Shown piece by piece: positions 17,249 to 26,070 of a stretch of DNA of 64,000 bases; the stretch's first letter is position 1, and every line of letters starts with the position of its first letter. A program made the position numbers and the translations under genes. The notes beneath the pieces were generated by a model. It had not been told where the DNA came from. It did no database searches and saw only the letters and a list, made by a program, of their open reading frames with translations. Source of the DNA: Scatosoma sp045660265 (GTDB taxonomy: Bacteria > Bacillota > Clostridia > Christensenellales > Borkfalkiaceae); the NCBI GenBank assembly GCA_045660265.1, contig JAZRDM010000005.1, positions 1 through 64,000 on the forward strand, given 5' to 3'.

Positions 17249-17275
17249 ACCCTCCGCGTATGATACGCGGAGGGT
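17249..17275 (-). terminator. Terminator of the subtilisin-Opp operon
   Basis: A perfect 12-bp inverted repeat (17249-17260 and 17264-17275, loop TGA) lies 23 bp beyond the last gene of the minus-strand operon. The minus-strand tail is GTTTCTTT. The plus-strand side is also T-rich, so it may be bidirectional. Between the two terminators (17129-17248) I see no gene. Confidence 0.78.
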
Positions 17276-17298
17276 TTATTTTTATGTTTCTTTGATTT

Positions 17299-17556
17299 TT
17301 AGCCCAGCCAGAGCATTGCTAATAAAAACATCAACAAAAAGGCAACGGCAACGCACGCAACCACAGGAAGCGAGGCAAGAAAACCTGCCCACACAATCGC
17401 ACGGCGTTCTTTAGGGGAAAGGTAAAGCTTTTCTTTGCTGTCCCCGCCCTTCTTTTTAGACGGATCGTACCAGCGGAAGCCTTCTACATTCATATCCGCA
17501 AAGGTCGTTTCGGTATCTAAATCGTCTTGTTTTTGTTCTTTTTGGTCTTTATTCAT
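17299..17556 (-). CDS. Small membrane protein at the end of the opp operon
   Basis: An 85-residue protein with a charged N-terminal half (a FRWYDPSKKKG segment, then LSPKERRAIVWAG) and one or two membrane spans at the C-terminus (ASLPVVACVAVAFLL). The ATG at 17556 is 5 bp after the OppF stop codon, so it is probably translated by coupling; no clear RBS is seen. A start at 17580 would overlap oppF and is less likely. Not recognised as a named family. Its place suggests a small accessory subunit of the transporter, but this is unproven. Confidence 0.6.
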   Translation of the reverse strand: MNKDQKEQKQDDLDTETTFADMNVEGFRWYDPSKKKGGDSKEKLYLSPKERRAIVWAGFLASLPVVACVAVAFLLMFLLAMLWLG

Positions 17557-17561
17557 AGCAA

Positions 17562-18560
17562 TTAGTCGTATAAGTGGCAAGCGCAGAAATGCCCTTTTTC
17601 CACTTCCTTATATTCAGGCGGTACCTCTTTACAAATATCCATACATTGTTCGCAACGCGTATGGAATTTACAGCCCTTAGGCGGATTAACGGGGGAAGGA
17701 ATATCCCCTTTCAAAATAATTCTGTTCATCTTTACGTGCGGATTAGGCACGGGTACTGCCGAGAACAACGCTTTGGTATAAGGGTGTAAGGTGTTGCCGA
17801 AAATTTGCGCCTTTTCGCCGTATTCTACCATACTGCCAAGGTACATAACGCCGACTTCGTCGGAAATATGCTTGACAACGGATAAGTCGTGCGAAATGAA
17901 GATGTAGGTGAGCCCTAACGTCTTTTGCAATTCTTTCAGCATATTGATGATTTGCGCTTGAATAGATACGTCGAGCGCCGATACAGGTTCGTCGCAAACG
18001 ACAAGATCGGGCTTGAGTGCAAGCGCTCGCGCAATACAAATTCTTTGTCTTTGACCGCCCGAAAATTCGTGAGGATATCTTTCGAAATAATGAGGCTGTA
18101 AACCGCACATGGTCATTACTTCAAGGATATAATCACGATACTCTTCCTTGCTGACCATCTTATGCTCACGCGCTGCTTCCCCGATAATTTCCCCGACGTT
18201 TAAACGGGGGGAAAGGCTTGCGTAAGGGTCTTGGAAAATCATTTGCATATTCGGACGGAGCTTATCAAACTCTTTATCCGATAATTTGGTTACGTCTTGG
18301 CCTTTAAAGATAACTTCGCCGCCCGTAACGTCATGTAAACGCAAAATCGTTCGGCCCATTGTTGTTTTACCGCAACCAGATTCGCCTACGATACCAAGTG
18401 TTCTACCCTTTTTAAGCGAAAAGGACACGTTGTCTACCGCTTTTAACCATGCCGTCGGCTTACCGAAGAAATCGGTATCTACAACAAAGTGCTTTTTTAA
18501 ATTTTTAACTTCTAAAAGGAGCTCGTCCTGCGAAACGTTCGTTTGAATATTCTCAGTCAT
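17562..18560 (-). CDS. oppF: Oligopeptide ABC transporter ATP-binding protein OppF
   Basis: A 332-residue ATPase of the Opp/Dpp family that powers peptide import together with OppD. Walker A is GESGCGKTT, the signature is FSGGQRQR, Walker B is LVVCDEP followed by SALDVS, and the switch His is in FISHDLS. The C-terminal oligopeptide-transporter extension with a four-Cys cluster-like pattern is present (CKFHTRCEQCMDIC). The ATG lies inside the end of oppD (8-bp overlap) and is preceded by AAAGGGGG. Last ATPase of the five-gene opp set. Confidence 0.95.
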   Translation of the reverse strand: MTENIQTNVSQDELLLEVKNLKKHFVVDTDFFGKPTAWLKAVDNVSFSLKKGRTLGIVGESGCGKTTMGRTILRLHDVTGGEVIFKGQDVTKLSDKEFDKLRPNMQMIFQDPYASLSPRLNVGEIIGEAAREHKMVSKEEYRDYILEVMTMCGLQPHYFERYPHEFSGGQRQRICIARALALKPDLVVCDEPVSALDVSIQAQIINMLKELQKTLGLTYIFISHDLSVVKHISDEVGVMYLGSMVEYGEKAQIFGNTLHPYTKALFSAVPVPNPHVKMNRIILKGDIPSPVNPPKGCKFHTRCEQCMDICKEVPPEYKEVEKGHFCACHLYD

Positions 18561-19863
18561 GATTTACCCCCTTTTCGTCCTTATACAAATAACATGCAAC
18601 CTTGTGCGTAGGCGATACTTGTACATAACCAGGATATTCGCCAGCGCATTCTTTCGTGCAGCGTTCGCATCTGTCTCTAAAATAGCAATAATTGGGCATA
18701 TTGATGGGATTAGGTACAAAGCCGGGAATACAGTAAAGGGAATCCACTTCGCCGTCTACGGTAGGTTTACTCTTTTGTAACCCAATCGTGTAAGGGTGCA
18801 TAGGATTATCGAAAATATCTTCCGCCGTACCCATTTCGATTACTTTCCCTGCGTACATAACCACAACGTAATCAGCCATTTCTGCAACAACGCCCAAGTC
18901 GTGCGTAATCAACATAATGCTGCCGTTAATTTTTTTCTTGATTTCACGAAGCAAATCCAAAATTTGTGCTTGAATGGTAACATCAAGTGCCGTCGTCGGT
19001 TCGTCTGCAATAATAAGCTTAGGATTACAAAGCAAGGACATTGCAATCATAACTCTTTGACGCATACCGCCCGAAAGTTCGTGCGGATATTTTTTATAAA
19101 CGCTTTCTGCGTCTGCGATACCAACAAGGTTAAGCATTTCGATACTGCGTGCTTTTGCGTTTTCTTTGGAAATTCCTTCAATGTGCAAGAACGCTACTTC
19201 GTCCAACTGCGTACCGATGGTAAATACGGGGTTGAGCGAGGTCATGGGTTCTTGGAAAATCATGGAGATTTCTCTGCCGCGAATGCTACGCATTGCTTCG
19301 GTGGGCATTTTTGCGATATCGTACGTTCTGTATTCCATTTCGTACATGTTACCGCCAAGCTCGTTTTTCTGAATAACGGGCTTGCCCTTTTCGTCTAATT
19401 TTATAACTTCTTCGCCGTTTTCGTTAATTTCCTTTTCATAAACGGGGATTTTCTTACCCTTTTCATCACGCTTAAATGCATTCGATTTAAAGCGGATAGA
19501 ACCGTCTACGATTTGACCGCTAGGCGCTTGTACAAGTTGCATCAAGGAAAGAGAGGTTACACTTTTACCGCAACCCGATTCCCCTACGACGCCAACCGTA
19601 GACCCTGCGGGAATGGAGAAGGTAACGCCGTTAACAGCTTTTACCGTACCCGAATCGCCAAAGAAATAAGTGTGTAAGTTTTCAAATTCTACGACGTTGT
19701 TTTCGTCTTGCATTTCGGTAAGGAATTCAGATTCGACAACCTTTCTCTTCTTACGTTTTTCGTAATAGCGAATAGCCGCTCTGTTCTCCTTCATAATGCG
19801 TTTGGATTCCGCAGCGGAGATGTAATGGGATTTAATTTTCGATTTATTATTTTCTTGCGCCAT
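18553..19863 (-). CDS. oppD: Oligopeptide ABC transporter ATP-binding protein OppD
   Basis: A 436-residue ATPase. Walker A is GESGCGKSV, the signature is LSGGMRQR, Walker B is LIIADEP followed by TTALDVT. The C-terminal Cys-rich extension (CYFRDRCERC) is typical of Opp/Dpp ATPases. It is longer than the usual 330-350 residues for two reasons: a basic N-terminal extension of about 55 residues, and a charged insert of roughly 45 residues between Walker A and the Q-loop (rich in Lys, Glu and Gly). It starts 6 bp after oppC. Confidence 0.94.
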   Translation of the reverse strand: MAQENNKSKIKSHYISAAESKRIMKENRAAIRYYEKRKKRKVVESEFLTEMQDENNVVEFENLHTYFFGDSGTVKAVNGVTFSIPAGSTVGVVGESGCGKSVTSLSLMQLVQAPSGQIVDGSIRFKSNAFKRDEKGKKIPVYEKEINENGEEVIKLDEKGKPVIQKNELGGNMYEMEYRTYDIAKMPTEAMRSIRGREISMIFQEPMTSLNPVFTIGTQLDEVAFLHIEGISKENAKARSIEMLNLVGIADAESVYKKYPHELSGGMRQRVMIAMSLLCNPKLIIADEPTTALDVTIQAQILDLLREIKKKINGSIMLITHDLGVVAEMADYVVVMYAGKVIEMGTAEDIFDNPMHPYTIGLQKSKPTVDGEVDSLYCIPGFVPNPINMPNYCYFRDRCERCTKECAGEYPGYVQVSPTHKVACYLYKDEKGVNHD

Positions 19864-19869
19864 ATCCGA

Positions 19870-20943
19870 TTACCTCTTCATCTTAGGGTCAAACGCGTCT
19901 CGAAGACCGTCGCCGACAAAGTTAAACGCCAAAATTGCGAGCGTAATACAAATTCCAGGGGGTACCCAGAAGTTTAAGAAGCCCGTCATGTATTCGTCCT
20001 TGGTTGCATAGTTAATCATTGCACCCCACGTTGCCGTACCTAAGGGCGCGCCAAGACCTAAGAAACCAAGCGTTGCTTCCGTCAAGATAATTTGACCTAA
20101 CCCAAGCGTCATGGAAACGATAAGCTGAGGCATAACGTTAGGGATTAAGTGTTTGAATATCTTTCTGCCTACCGATAAGCCCGAACACTTTGCGGCAAGC
20201 ATAAATTCCTGTTCGCGCAAGGACAAAATTTGACCGCGTACCAAACGCGCCGTACCTGCCCAGCCCAGCAAACACAATATACCCATTAGGTAGTATAGTC
20301 TGGCTATCCCCGTTACTTCGAAGCCGTCGAGTACGGCGGATAAGATAAGCATGATGGGGATTTGCGGAATACAATATAAAATATCGACTATACGCATCAC
20401 GATTTGATCGATCCAACCGCCAAAATAACCGGCTAAACCGCCCAGCGTGATACCGATAAGCGTTTCGATAATGATAACAACAAAACCAATCGTCAACGAA
20501 ACTTGTCCGCCGAGCATAAGTCTAGTTAAAATATCATAACCGTTTTCGTCCGTACCAAGCCAGTGATCCCACGTGATATTGCCTTTGATGTTTGCCGTCG
20601 GAATTTCGATAGAAATATCGTAACCCGTAAAGCTTTCGCCGTTTACGGTATATTCGATAGCCGGATACGCAATCAAAGGATTAGGCGTCGTTACCGTATC
20701 CGCCACTTCTTTACCGTTTTGATACCAAGGCGATAAAAGCGGGCCGACAAAGGAGAATAAGAACAATACGATAAGCGCAATCAAGCCGACCATAGACAGC
20801 TTCGAACGGAAAAAGCGTTTCAAAACCGTCATACCGGGCGAGAGCACCTTCACTCTGTCCGTTAAGTTTTCTCCGTGTAAATCTTCAGCGGGAAGCGTTT
20901 GTTCTTCAGAAATTTCTTCCATTACGTTTTTATTTTCTTCCAT
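19870..20943 (-). CDS. oppC: Oligopeptide ABC transporter permease OppC
   Basis: A 357-residue permease with about six spans and an N-terminal OppC-type first span (MVGLIALIVLFLFSFVGPLLSP). The EAA-type coupling loop around EQEFMLAAKCSGLS contacts the ATPases. An extracytoplasmic segment of about 60 residues separates spans 1 and 2 and includes the family motif HWLGTDENGYDILTRLM. RBS AGGAGG. It follows oppB by 14 bp. Confidence 0.95.
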   Translation of the reverse strand: MEENKNVMEEISEEQTLPAEDLHGENLTDRVKVLSPGMTVLKRFFRSKLSMVGLIALIVLFLFSFVGPLLSPWYQNGKEVADTVTTPNPLIAYPAIEYTVNGESFTGYDISIEIPTANIKGNITWDHWLGTDENGYDILTRLMLGGQVSLTIGFVVIIIETLIGITLGGLAGYFGGWIDQIVMRIVDILYCIPQIPIMLILSAVLDGFEVTGIARLYYLMGILCLLGWAGTARLVRGQILSLREQEFMLAAKCSGLSVGRKIFKHLIPNVMPQLIVSMTLGLGQIILTEATLGFLGLGAPLGTATWGAMINYATKDEYMTGFLNFWVPPGICITLAILAFNFVGDGLRDAFDPKMKR

Positions 20944-20957
20944 AACGTTCCCTCCTA

Positions 20958-21950
20958 TTATTTACCAAGCTTAACACGAGGGTCAACTACTGCGTACATA
21001 ATGTCCGCAAGCAAGATACCCAAAATGGTAAGCACCGCGATAAACATATTATAGCCCATGATGAAGGGAATGTCCCCTGCAAGTAAGGCATTATATGCAA
21101 TTTGACCAATCCCTGGAATATCAAAGAGCGTTTCCGTAATCATTGCACCGCCAAAAAGCCCGGGTAAAATACCCGCAAGCGTCGTTACAAGCGGAATCAA
21201 CGTGTTTCTAAACACGTGCTTATATACAACGGAGTTTTCGGAAAGACCCTTTGCTCTTGCGGTACGGATATAGTCTGCGTTGAGTACTTCGAGCGTGTTC
21301 GTTCTCGTATATCTCATCAGTGAACCGATAGACAAAATGACAAGCACAAACATAGGCATTACCAAATGCCATGCCATATCCCAAAAACGTACCCAATCGG
21401 ACGCAGTTTTCGGAAGCGTTGCCGTAACCAAACCGCCCGTTTCAAACCAGCCGAGTTCTACTGCAAAGAATTTAATTACCAAACTGCCGAAGAAGAAGCT
21501 GGGGAAAGACATACCGATCATTGTTAAAACAGTAACGGTATAGTCGAGCTTGCCGTATTGGTTGCACGCGCTTTTAATCCCAAGAGGGATTGCGATAATA
21601 AGTTGTAAAACGAGCGAGATAAAGGAAATAGTGAACGAGATCCCCATATTTTGAAAAATCTTGTCTTGTACGGGAACGTTATACATCCACGACGTACCCA
21701 TATCCCCTTGGATAAATCCCCACGCCCAGTCGAGATATCCTTGACAAATTCCGCCAAAGCTTTTATCGAGCAATCCGTATTCTTCCAAAATCTTATCGAT
21801 TCTTTCCTGCGTAAAGCCGTTACCGCTACCGATAATTTTACTGGTAACGAAGTCAACGGGCATTAAACGAACGAGGAAATATAAAATAACAGATACCCCG
21901 AACAATATCAATAACGAAATTAAAATTCTCTTAATTATGTATTTAACCAT
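20958..21950 (-). CDS. oppB: Oligopeptide ABC transporter permease OppB
   Basis: A 330-residue permease with about six spans. The N-terminus (IIKRILISLLILFGVSVILY) and the coupling loop (YIRTARAKGLSE) are typical of OppB/DppB. The RBS is weak (AAGGCG about 10 bases upstream), unlike most genes here. It lies directly after a strong hairpin that separates it from the binding-protein gene. That arrangement is expected when the binding protein is made in excess over the membrane subunits. Confidence 0.95.
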   Translation of the reverse strand: MVKYIIKRILISLLILFGVSVILYFLVRLMPVDFVTSKIIGSGNGFTQERIDKILEEYGLLDKSFGGICQGYLDWAWGFIQGDMGTSWMYNVPVQDKIFQNMGISFTISFISLVLQLIIAIPLGIKSACNQYGKLDYTVTVLTMIGMSFPSFFFGSLVIKFFAVELGWFETGGLVTATLPKTASDWVRFWDMAWHLVMPMFVLVILSIGSLMRYTRTNTLEVLNADYIRTARAKGLSENSVVYKHVFRNTLIPLVTTLAGILPGLFGGAMITETLFDIPGIGQIAYNALLAGDIPFIMGYNMFIAVLTILGILLADIMYAVVDPRVKLGK

Positions 21951-21979
21951 CTGAAATTTCGCCTTTTTGTTTTTTTCGC

Positions 21980-22006
21980 GGAAACGGATAGGCTATATCC
22001 GTTTCC
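21980..22006 (-). terminator. Intercistronic hairpin between oppA-like gene and oppB
   Basis: A perfect 11-bp inverted repeat (21980-21990 and 21996-22006, loop GGCTA). On the minus strand it is followed by GCGAAAAAAAC, not T, so it is unlikely to be a true terminator. It fits an mRNA 3'-end protector or partial stop that lets the binding protein be made in excess. Confidence 0.6.
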
Positions 22007-22047
22007 ACCGTTGCCTGTAAATGTGTGATTACTTGCCTTCTTTTTTA

Positions 22048-24774
22048 TTAGTTGAAGTCAAGATCCCAAAGCTTGCTTACCATACTTTCCAAATACGAAG
22101 GATTTTGGTTAAGCGAGTTCATATCGATAATGTCCTTATTATATACAACAAGGTCGTTTCTTTGATAGGTAGGGAATTCTACCGCCATTGCCATAATCGT
22201 ATTCATTGCTTTCTTGTATTTATCAATACGCGTTTCTTTGTTAAGCGTTTCTCTGCCTTCATCAATAAGCTTTGCAAGCTCAATCATCAATTCATATTCG
22301 CGAGAATAGGTGTCGGGATCTCTCTTAATACCGTCCTTATACCAGTTGTTCGTGCTGGTTGCTAAGGAGTCCATATGGTAAATTTGATAAGGGTCGGGGT
22401 CGATACTCGAAGACCAAGCTGCTGCCCATACCGCCAAGTCGCCCGTCGTCAATTTTTTAAGCGCTTGTACGTCCGTACCTACTTCGATATCCATACCGCA
22501 TTCTTCAAGCAATTTTTCTGCGTCGATAAACATGGAGTATGCGGGGTGATCCGTCGTACCGCCGGCAATCGTAAACTTAAGCTTTAAGTTTTCGCCGTCT
22601 TTATCACGGATACCGTCGCCGTTGGTATCAATCCAGCCTGCCGTATCTAACAATTCGTTGATTTCATCACCCGTTGCGTCGTAAGCGATTTCATCATATA
22701 CGCCGATATAGCTGCCGTCTGCATTCTTAGGATATGCCCAAGAAGTTAAAGACATAGGTCTGTTGATGATGGTTGCCAAGCTTTCCGTATAATACGAAAT
22801 AATCCAAGACGTATCCATTGCCTTCATAATCGCTTGTCTAACTTCCAAGTCGGGTACGTATTTAGGGTTGATACCTACGTAACCGTAACCGCCTGCAAGA
22901 TAAGTTTTGTGATTTAAGTGCGATACGTTACCGATTTCATTGATGTTTTTAAGCGTTGCGTTGGGTTGACCGTAGTCGATATTTTTCGACTTCAACGCAT
23001 TCAAAATTTTGTCTTCCGACGTTACTTTATAGTTGAAATATTTGATAAGCGCGTTGTGGATAGAAGCCGTTTTATCATTTTTTGCTTCTGCAAGCTGTGC
23101 TTTGGTCATTGCGAAATTGTCGATACCCGTCGTGTAGAAGTAAGGGTTGCGTTCGTAATAAACAATGTTGTCTTTGCAGAACGTCGTTCTATCAACGTTG
23201 CTTTGGTCGCCAGCCGAGTTGGACGCCATATAAACGCCCGCGCCTACGGGAAGACCGCTCTTTTCCGGATTTTTTACAACTTCGTTGAAGAAGTTGATAT
23301 CACCGAATTTTACGCCGAAATGATCGGTACCAAAGCCTGCGCCGTTAACGTAGTCAACGCCTTCGTACGTGCCAGAGTAGTAATGCAAAGGCGCAACGGT
23401 GAAACCGAAGTTCCAAATTGCTTTCGGGTCAACGCCGTTGATGCGTACCTTTAAGATATCGTGCGATTCTCTGTATTCTTTTTCGCCGTAAATTTTACCA
23501 TCAAACTTATTACCGTACGTAGCATCAGCCGTCGTTGCCGTCGTGATACCGCTAATCGATTTTACCGTACCTGCAAGAGATGCAAGCGCGTCGGATTTTG
23601 CTTCTGCTGCAAATTCCGTACGAATGGTCGTACCCGTTGCCCATGCCGCTAAAATCGTAGGAACGTAGCTATCGATAGGTTCGTTGTCCGTAAGGTCGAT
23701 ACCGCAATAGTTATCGTATACTTTGTTGATTGCTTTTTCTTTGATAAGCTCTTCTCTAGCCGTTTCTTCCGAATAGCCTTCTGCGATTTTTGCCGCAAGG
23801 TTTGCGCTTACATATTCTTCGATTTCCGCTTTATAAAGCGAATAATCCTTCATCACGTACTTGCCGTTTTCGTCCTTTTTAGACTGCGTGCTGCCGTTTT
23901 CAGCTTTGTACGTTTCCTTCGTGATTAAGCCTTCAATGAAATAGTAGCTTTCCCAGTCGTGTTCAAAGGAATATTCTTGCGAATACGAGCTTTCAAGCGT
24001 ACCGTAGTTACTCGTCCAGTCGGACGTAAGTTCTTCTTTGAAGAGTTCTTTAATTCTATTGATATCTTCTTGAACTTGCGCGCTGTACGCAGAAATTTTG
24101 CCGTCGTATTTGTCTTGAATTTCTTGCGTAATTTGCATAACGCGGGTTTCCGCATTGATATAGTAGTCGTCAGAAGAGCTTGTGCTATCGTCAATAGTAG
24201 GATCTTGCTTTTGATATGCCTTTAACCCTACGATATCCGTCGAATAAATGGTAGACGAGCCCGTGTATACAGGGTCGAGATATACGTACAAGTTAAAGAG
24301 TACGTCCTTAATAGTAAGAGGGGTACCGTCGCTGAATTTGATACCGTTTTTGATAACGAATTCGTATTCGGTAAAGCCTTGCATAGACGCAACGTCCGTT
24401 TCCTTGCCATTTGCATCAAAATAGCTTGTTTGATAGTCGAGTACAACGGTAGGTTGGTCTTCGCCGCAATCAGGTTCGCCCTCGCTGTTCGTCGTCAACA
24501 TACCGATTTGCGTCATACCGATAACTTCCGTATCTGTTGCAGATGTTGCAAAGAAGGGGTTGAAGTTATTATCCAAAGCACCGATTGCAAATACAACGGG
24601 TCTGGTTTCAGGATCGTTTACGTAATTCTTTTCTACATAGCTGTTACCGCCGCTGCTGTCGCTGGTTTGACCGCCGCTGCTGGAAGAACCTGTTTCTTCC
24701 GTACAAGCGGTTACAGAAAATGCCATCACGCTGCCAAGTAACAAGCAAAGAAATTGTTTAAATTTTTTCGACAT
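22048..24774 (-). CDS. oppA: Oligopeptide-binding lipoprotein (SBP family 5), enlarged
   Basis: A 908-residue lipoprotein with lipobox VTAC (C24) and a Ser/Gly linker. Family-5 features include FSDGTPLTIKDVLFNLYVYLDP near the N-terminus and, later, VRQAIMKAMD, LLDTAGW and a DGENLKLKFTIAGG segment. Family members are usually 520-600 residues. The extra length is a helical, charged, Glu/Lys/Tyr-rich insertion of about 280 residues (roughly 190-470) in the first lobe. It delivers peptides to OppBC. RBS GGAGG; it follows the repeat lipoprotein by 21 bp. Peptide specificity cannot be told. Confidence 0.9.
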   Translation of the reverse strand: MSKKFKQFLCLLLGSVMAFSVTACTEETGSSSSGGQTSDSSGGNSYVEKNYVNDPETRPVVFAIGALDNNFNPFFATSATDTEVIGMTQIGMLTTNSEGEPDCGEDQPTVVLDYQTSYFDANGKETDVASMQGFTEYEFVIKNGIKFSDGTPLTIKDVLFNLYVYLDPVYTGSSTIYSTDIVGLKAYQKQDPTIDDSTSSSDDYYINAETRVMQITQEIQDKYDGKISAYSAQVQEDINRIKELFKEELTSDWTSNYGTLESSYSQEYSFEHDWESYYFIEGLITKETYKAENGSTQSKKDENGKYVMKDYSLYKAEIEEYVSANLAAKIAEGYSEETAREELIKEKAINKVYDNYCGIDLTDNEPIDSYVPTILAAWATGTTIRTEFAAEAKSDALASLAGTVKSISGITTATTADATYGNKFDGKIYGEKEYRESHDILKVRINGVDPKAIWNFGFTVAPLHYYSGTYEGVDYVNGAGFGTDHFGVKFGDINFFNEVVKNPEKSGLPVGAGVYMASNSAGDQSNVDRTTFCKDNIVYYERNPYFYTTGIDNFAMTKAQLAEAKNDKTASIHNALIKYFNYKVTSEDKILNALKSKNIDYGQPNATLKNINEIGNVSHLNHKTYLAGGYGYVGINPKYVPDLEVRQAIMKAMDTSWIISYYTESLATIINRPMSLTSWAYPKNADGSYIGVYDEIAYDATGDEINELLDTAGWIDTNGDGIRDKDGENLKLKFTIAGGTTDHPAYSMFIDAEKLLEECGMDIEVGTDVQALKKLTTGDLAVWAAAWSSSIDPDPYQIYHMDSLATSTNNWYKDGIKRDPDTYSREYELMIELAKLIDEGRETLNKETRIDKYKKAMNTIMAMAVEFPTYQRNDLVVYNKDIIDMNSLNQNPSYLESMVSKLWDLDFN

Positions 24775-24795
24775 TTATGTTTCCTCCGATTTATT

Positions 24796-26070
24796 TTATG
24801 GATTGATTTCGAACTTGCTGTTGTCCGTTACGGTGATACCGTCGTACACCGCTAAAAATTCTGCGTCCGTTTCATGTGCGCCGCCGAACAACCACTTATC
24901 CGATTGATAGGTATCGCCGATTTTAGAAATGTTTTCAATTCTTCCCTCGCCGATATTTACTTGCATCTTAATATCGAACGTAACGTTTGCAAAGCTTGCG
25001 CCTTCCGTTACACCTGCGCAGAGCGCATATGCCGTAATGTTCGCATTTTCATCCGAGAATTGCGACTTGTAGGTAAGCGTCAAATTTTCCAAGGTTACGT
25101 TTTTCATAACCGCTGTGGCTTGAATCGTACCAAACAAGGAAATTTGTCCGCCGTTTTTAATAGAAGCTTTTTGCAAATTCAAGTTTTTAATGGTAAATCC
25201 AAAACCGTCAAAGTTTGCTGCAAAATTTCTGCCTAAAATCGTCCCGCTGCTTTCTGCGCTGCAGTCGATATCTTCTGCAAGACAATAATTTTTCTTCGTC
25301 GAAAGGTTGGTCGTAAAGAATTTCTTTACTTCCTCTGCGCTACGTAAAACGTCCCACTCACCTTTGATGTATTTTGCGTAAATGTTTACGTCGCCTTCGC
25401 CGCTTTGTCTAAGAGGCCATTTTACCGGTTGCGTTCCCGCTTTATCATAATAATAATTTAAGAACGTGTAACCTTCCGTTACCAACGGACCTGTTTCCAA
25501 ATCGGGCTGGCCTACGATACCAGAGCTTTCAAACGCGTATTTCGTAACATAGCTTTCGTTTTGATACGTCGTGCCGTTTGCCGCAATGCTTGCGTCGGCT
25601 TCGCAGGAAAGGTAAACGTTTACCTTATCCTTGCTTTGCCATTTTGCTGCAACGTACCAATGATCGCCCTCTTGTAAACGCACGCTAAAGTCAACTGCTT
25701 CGGTTAACTCTGCATCCCCTAAATTACCGCCGACAGGCATAGGATTTTCTCCGTCCGTTACGTTGACGAAATACCAACCGACAAATTCGTGTTCGGGGCG
25801 GGAAATGCTAACCGAACCGCTGGTAACCTTTACTTCTTCCGTGCCGATATTAACCGCTACGGAGTTTGCTTTAAAATACATTTCCTTTTGGTCTTTACCG
25901 GGCGTGGATTCAAACATACCGCCGTTTGCAAAATAGGTAACGCGAGCCTTAATGTCGTACATATCGACAACGTCATCCATCGTGATACCGATTTGACATC
26001 CTGCCAAAGTGAATACGGACATGATGACGAGTAAAATCGAAAGCATCAGTTTTTTGAAATTTTTACTCAT
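24796..26070 (-). CDS. Repeat lipoprotein with InlB/Flg_new-like segments
   Basis: A 424-residue lipoprotein with lipobox LAGC (C25). Residues about 35-125 and 155-240 contain units like the Listeria-Bacteroides (InlB B-repeat) module: HEFVGWYFVN, then VAAKWQS; and EGYTFLNYYYDKAGTQPVKWP, then NIYAKYIKG. Residues about 245-400 have a GLUG-like pattern (AANFDGFGFTIKNLNL). The ATG at 26070 is preferred because AAGGAGG lies 6 bases upstream; it overlaps the stop of the subtilisin gene by 8 bp. Set between a surface protease and a peptide-binding protein, it may hold substrate near the cell, but no function is shown. Confidence 0.78.
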   Translation of the reverse strand: MSKNFKKLMLSILLVIMSVFTLAGCQIGITMDDVVDMYDIKARVTYFANGGMFESTPGKDQKEMYFKANSVAVNIGTEEVKVTSGSVSISRPEHEFVGWYFVNVTDGENPMPVGGNLGDAELTEAVDFSVRLQEGDHWYVAAKWQSKDKVNVYLSCEADASIAANGTTYQNESYVTKYAFESSGIVGQPDLETGPLVTEGYTFLNYYYDKAGTQPVKWPLRQSGEGDVNIYAKYIKGEWDVLRSAEEVKKFFTTNLSTKKNYCLAEDIDCSAESSGTILGRNFAANFDGFGFTIKNLNLQKASIKNGGQISLFGTIQATAVMKNVTLENLTLTYKSQFSDENANITAYALCAGVTEGASFANVTFDIKMQVNIGEGRIENISKIGDTYQSDKWLFGGAHETDAEFLAVYDGITVTDNSKFEINP

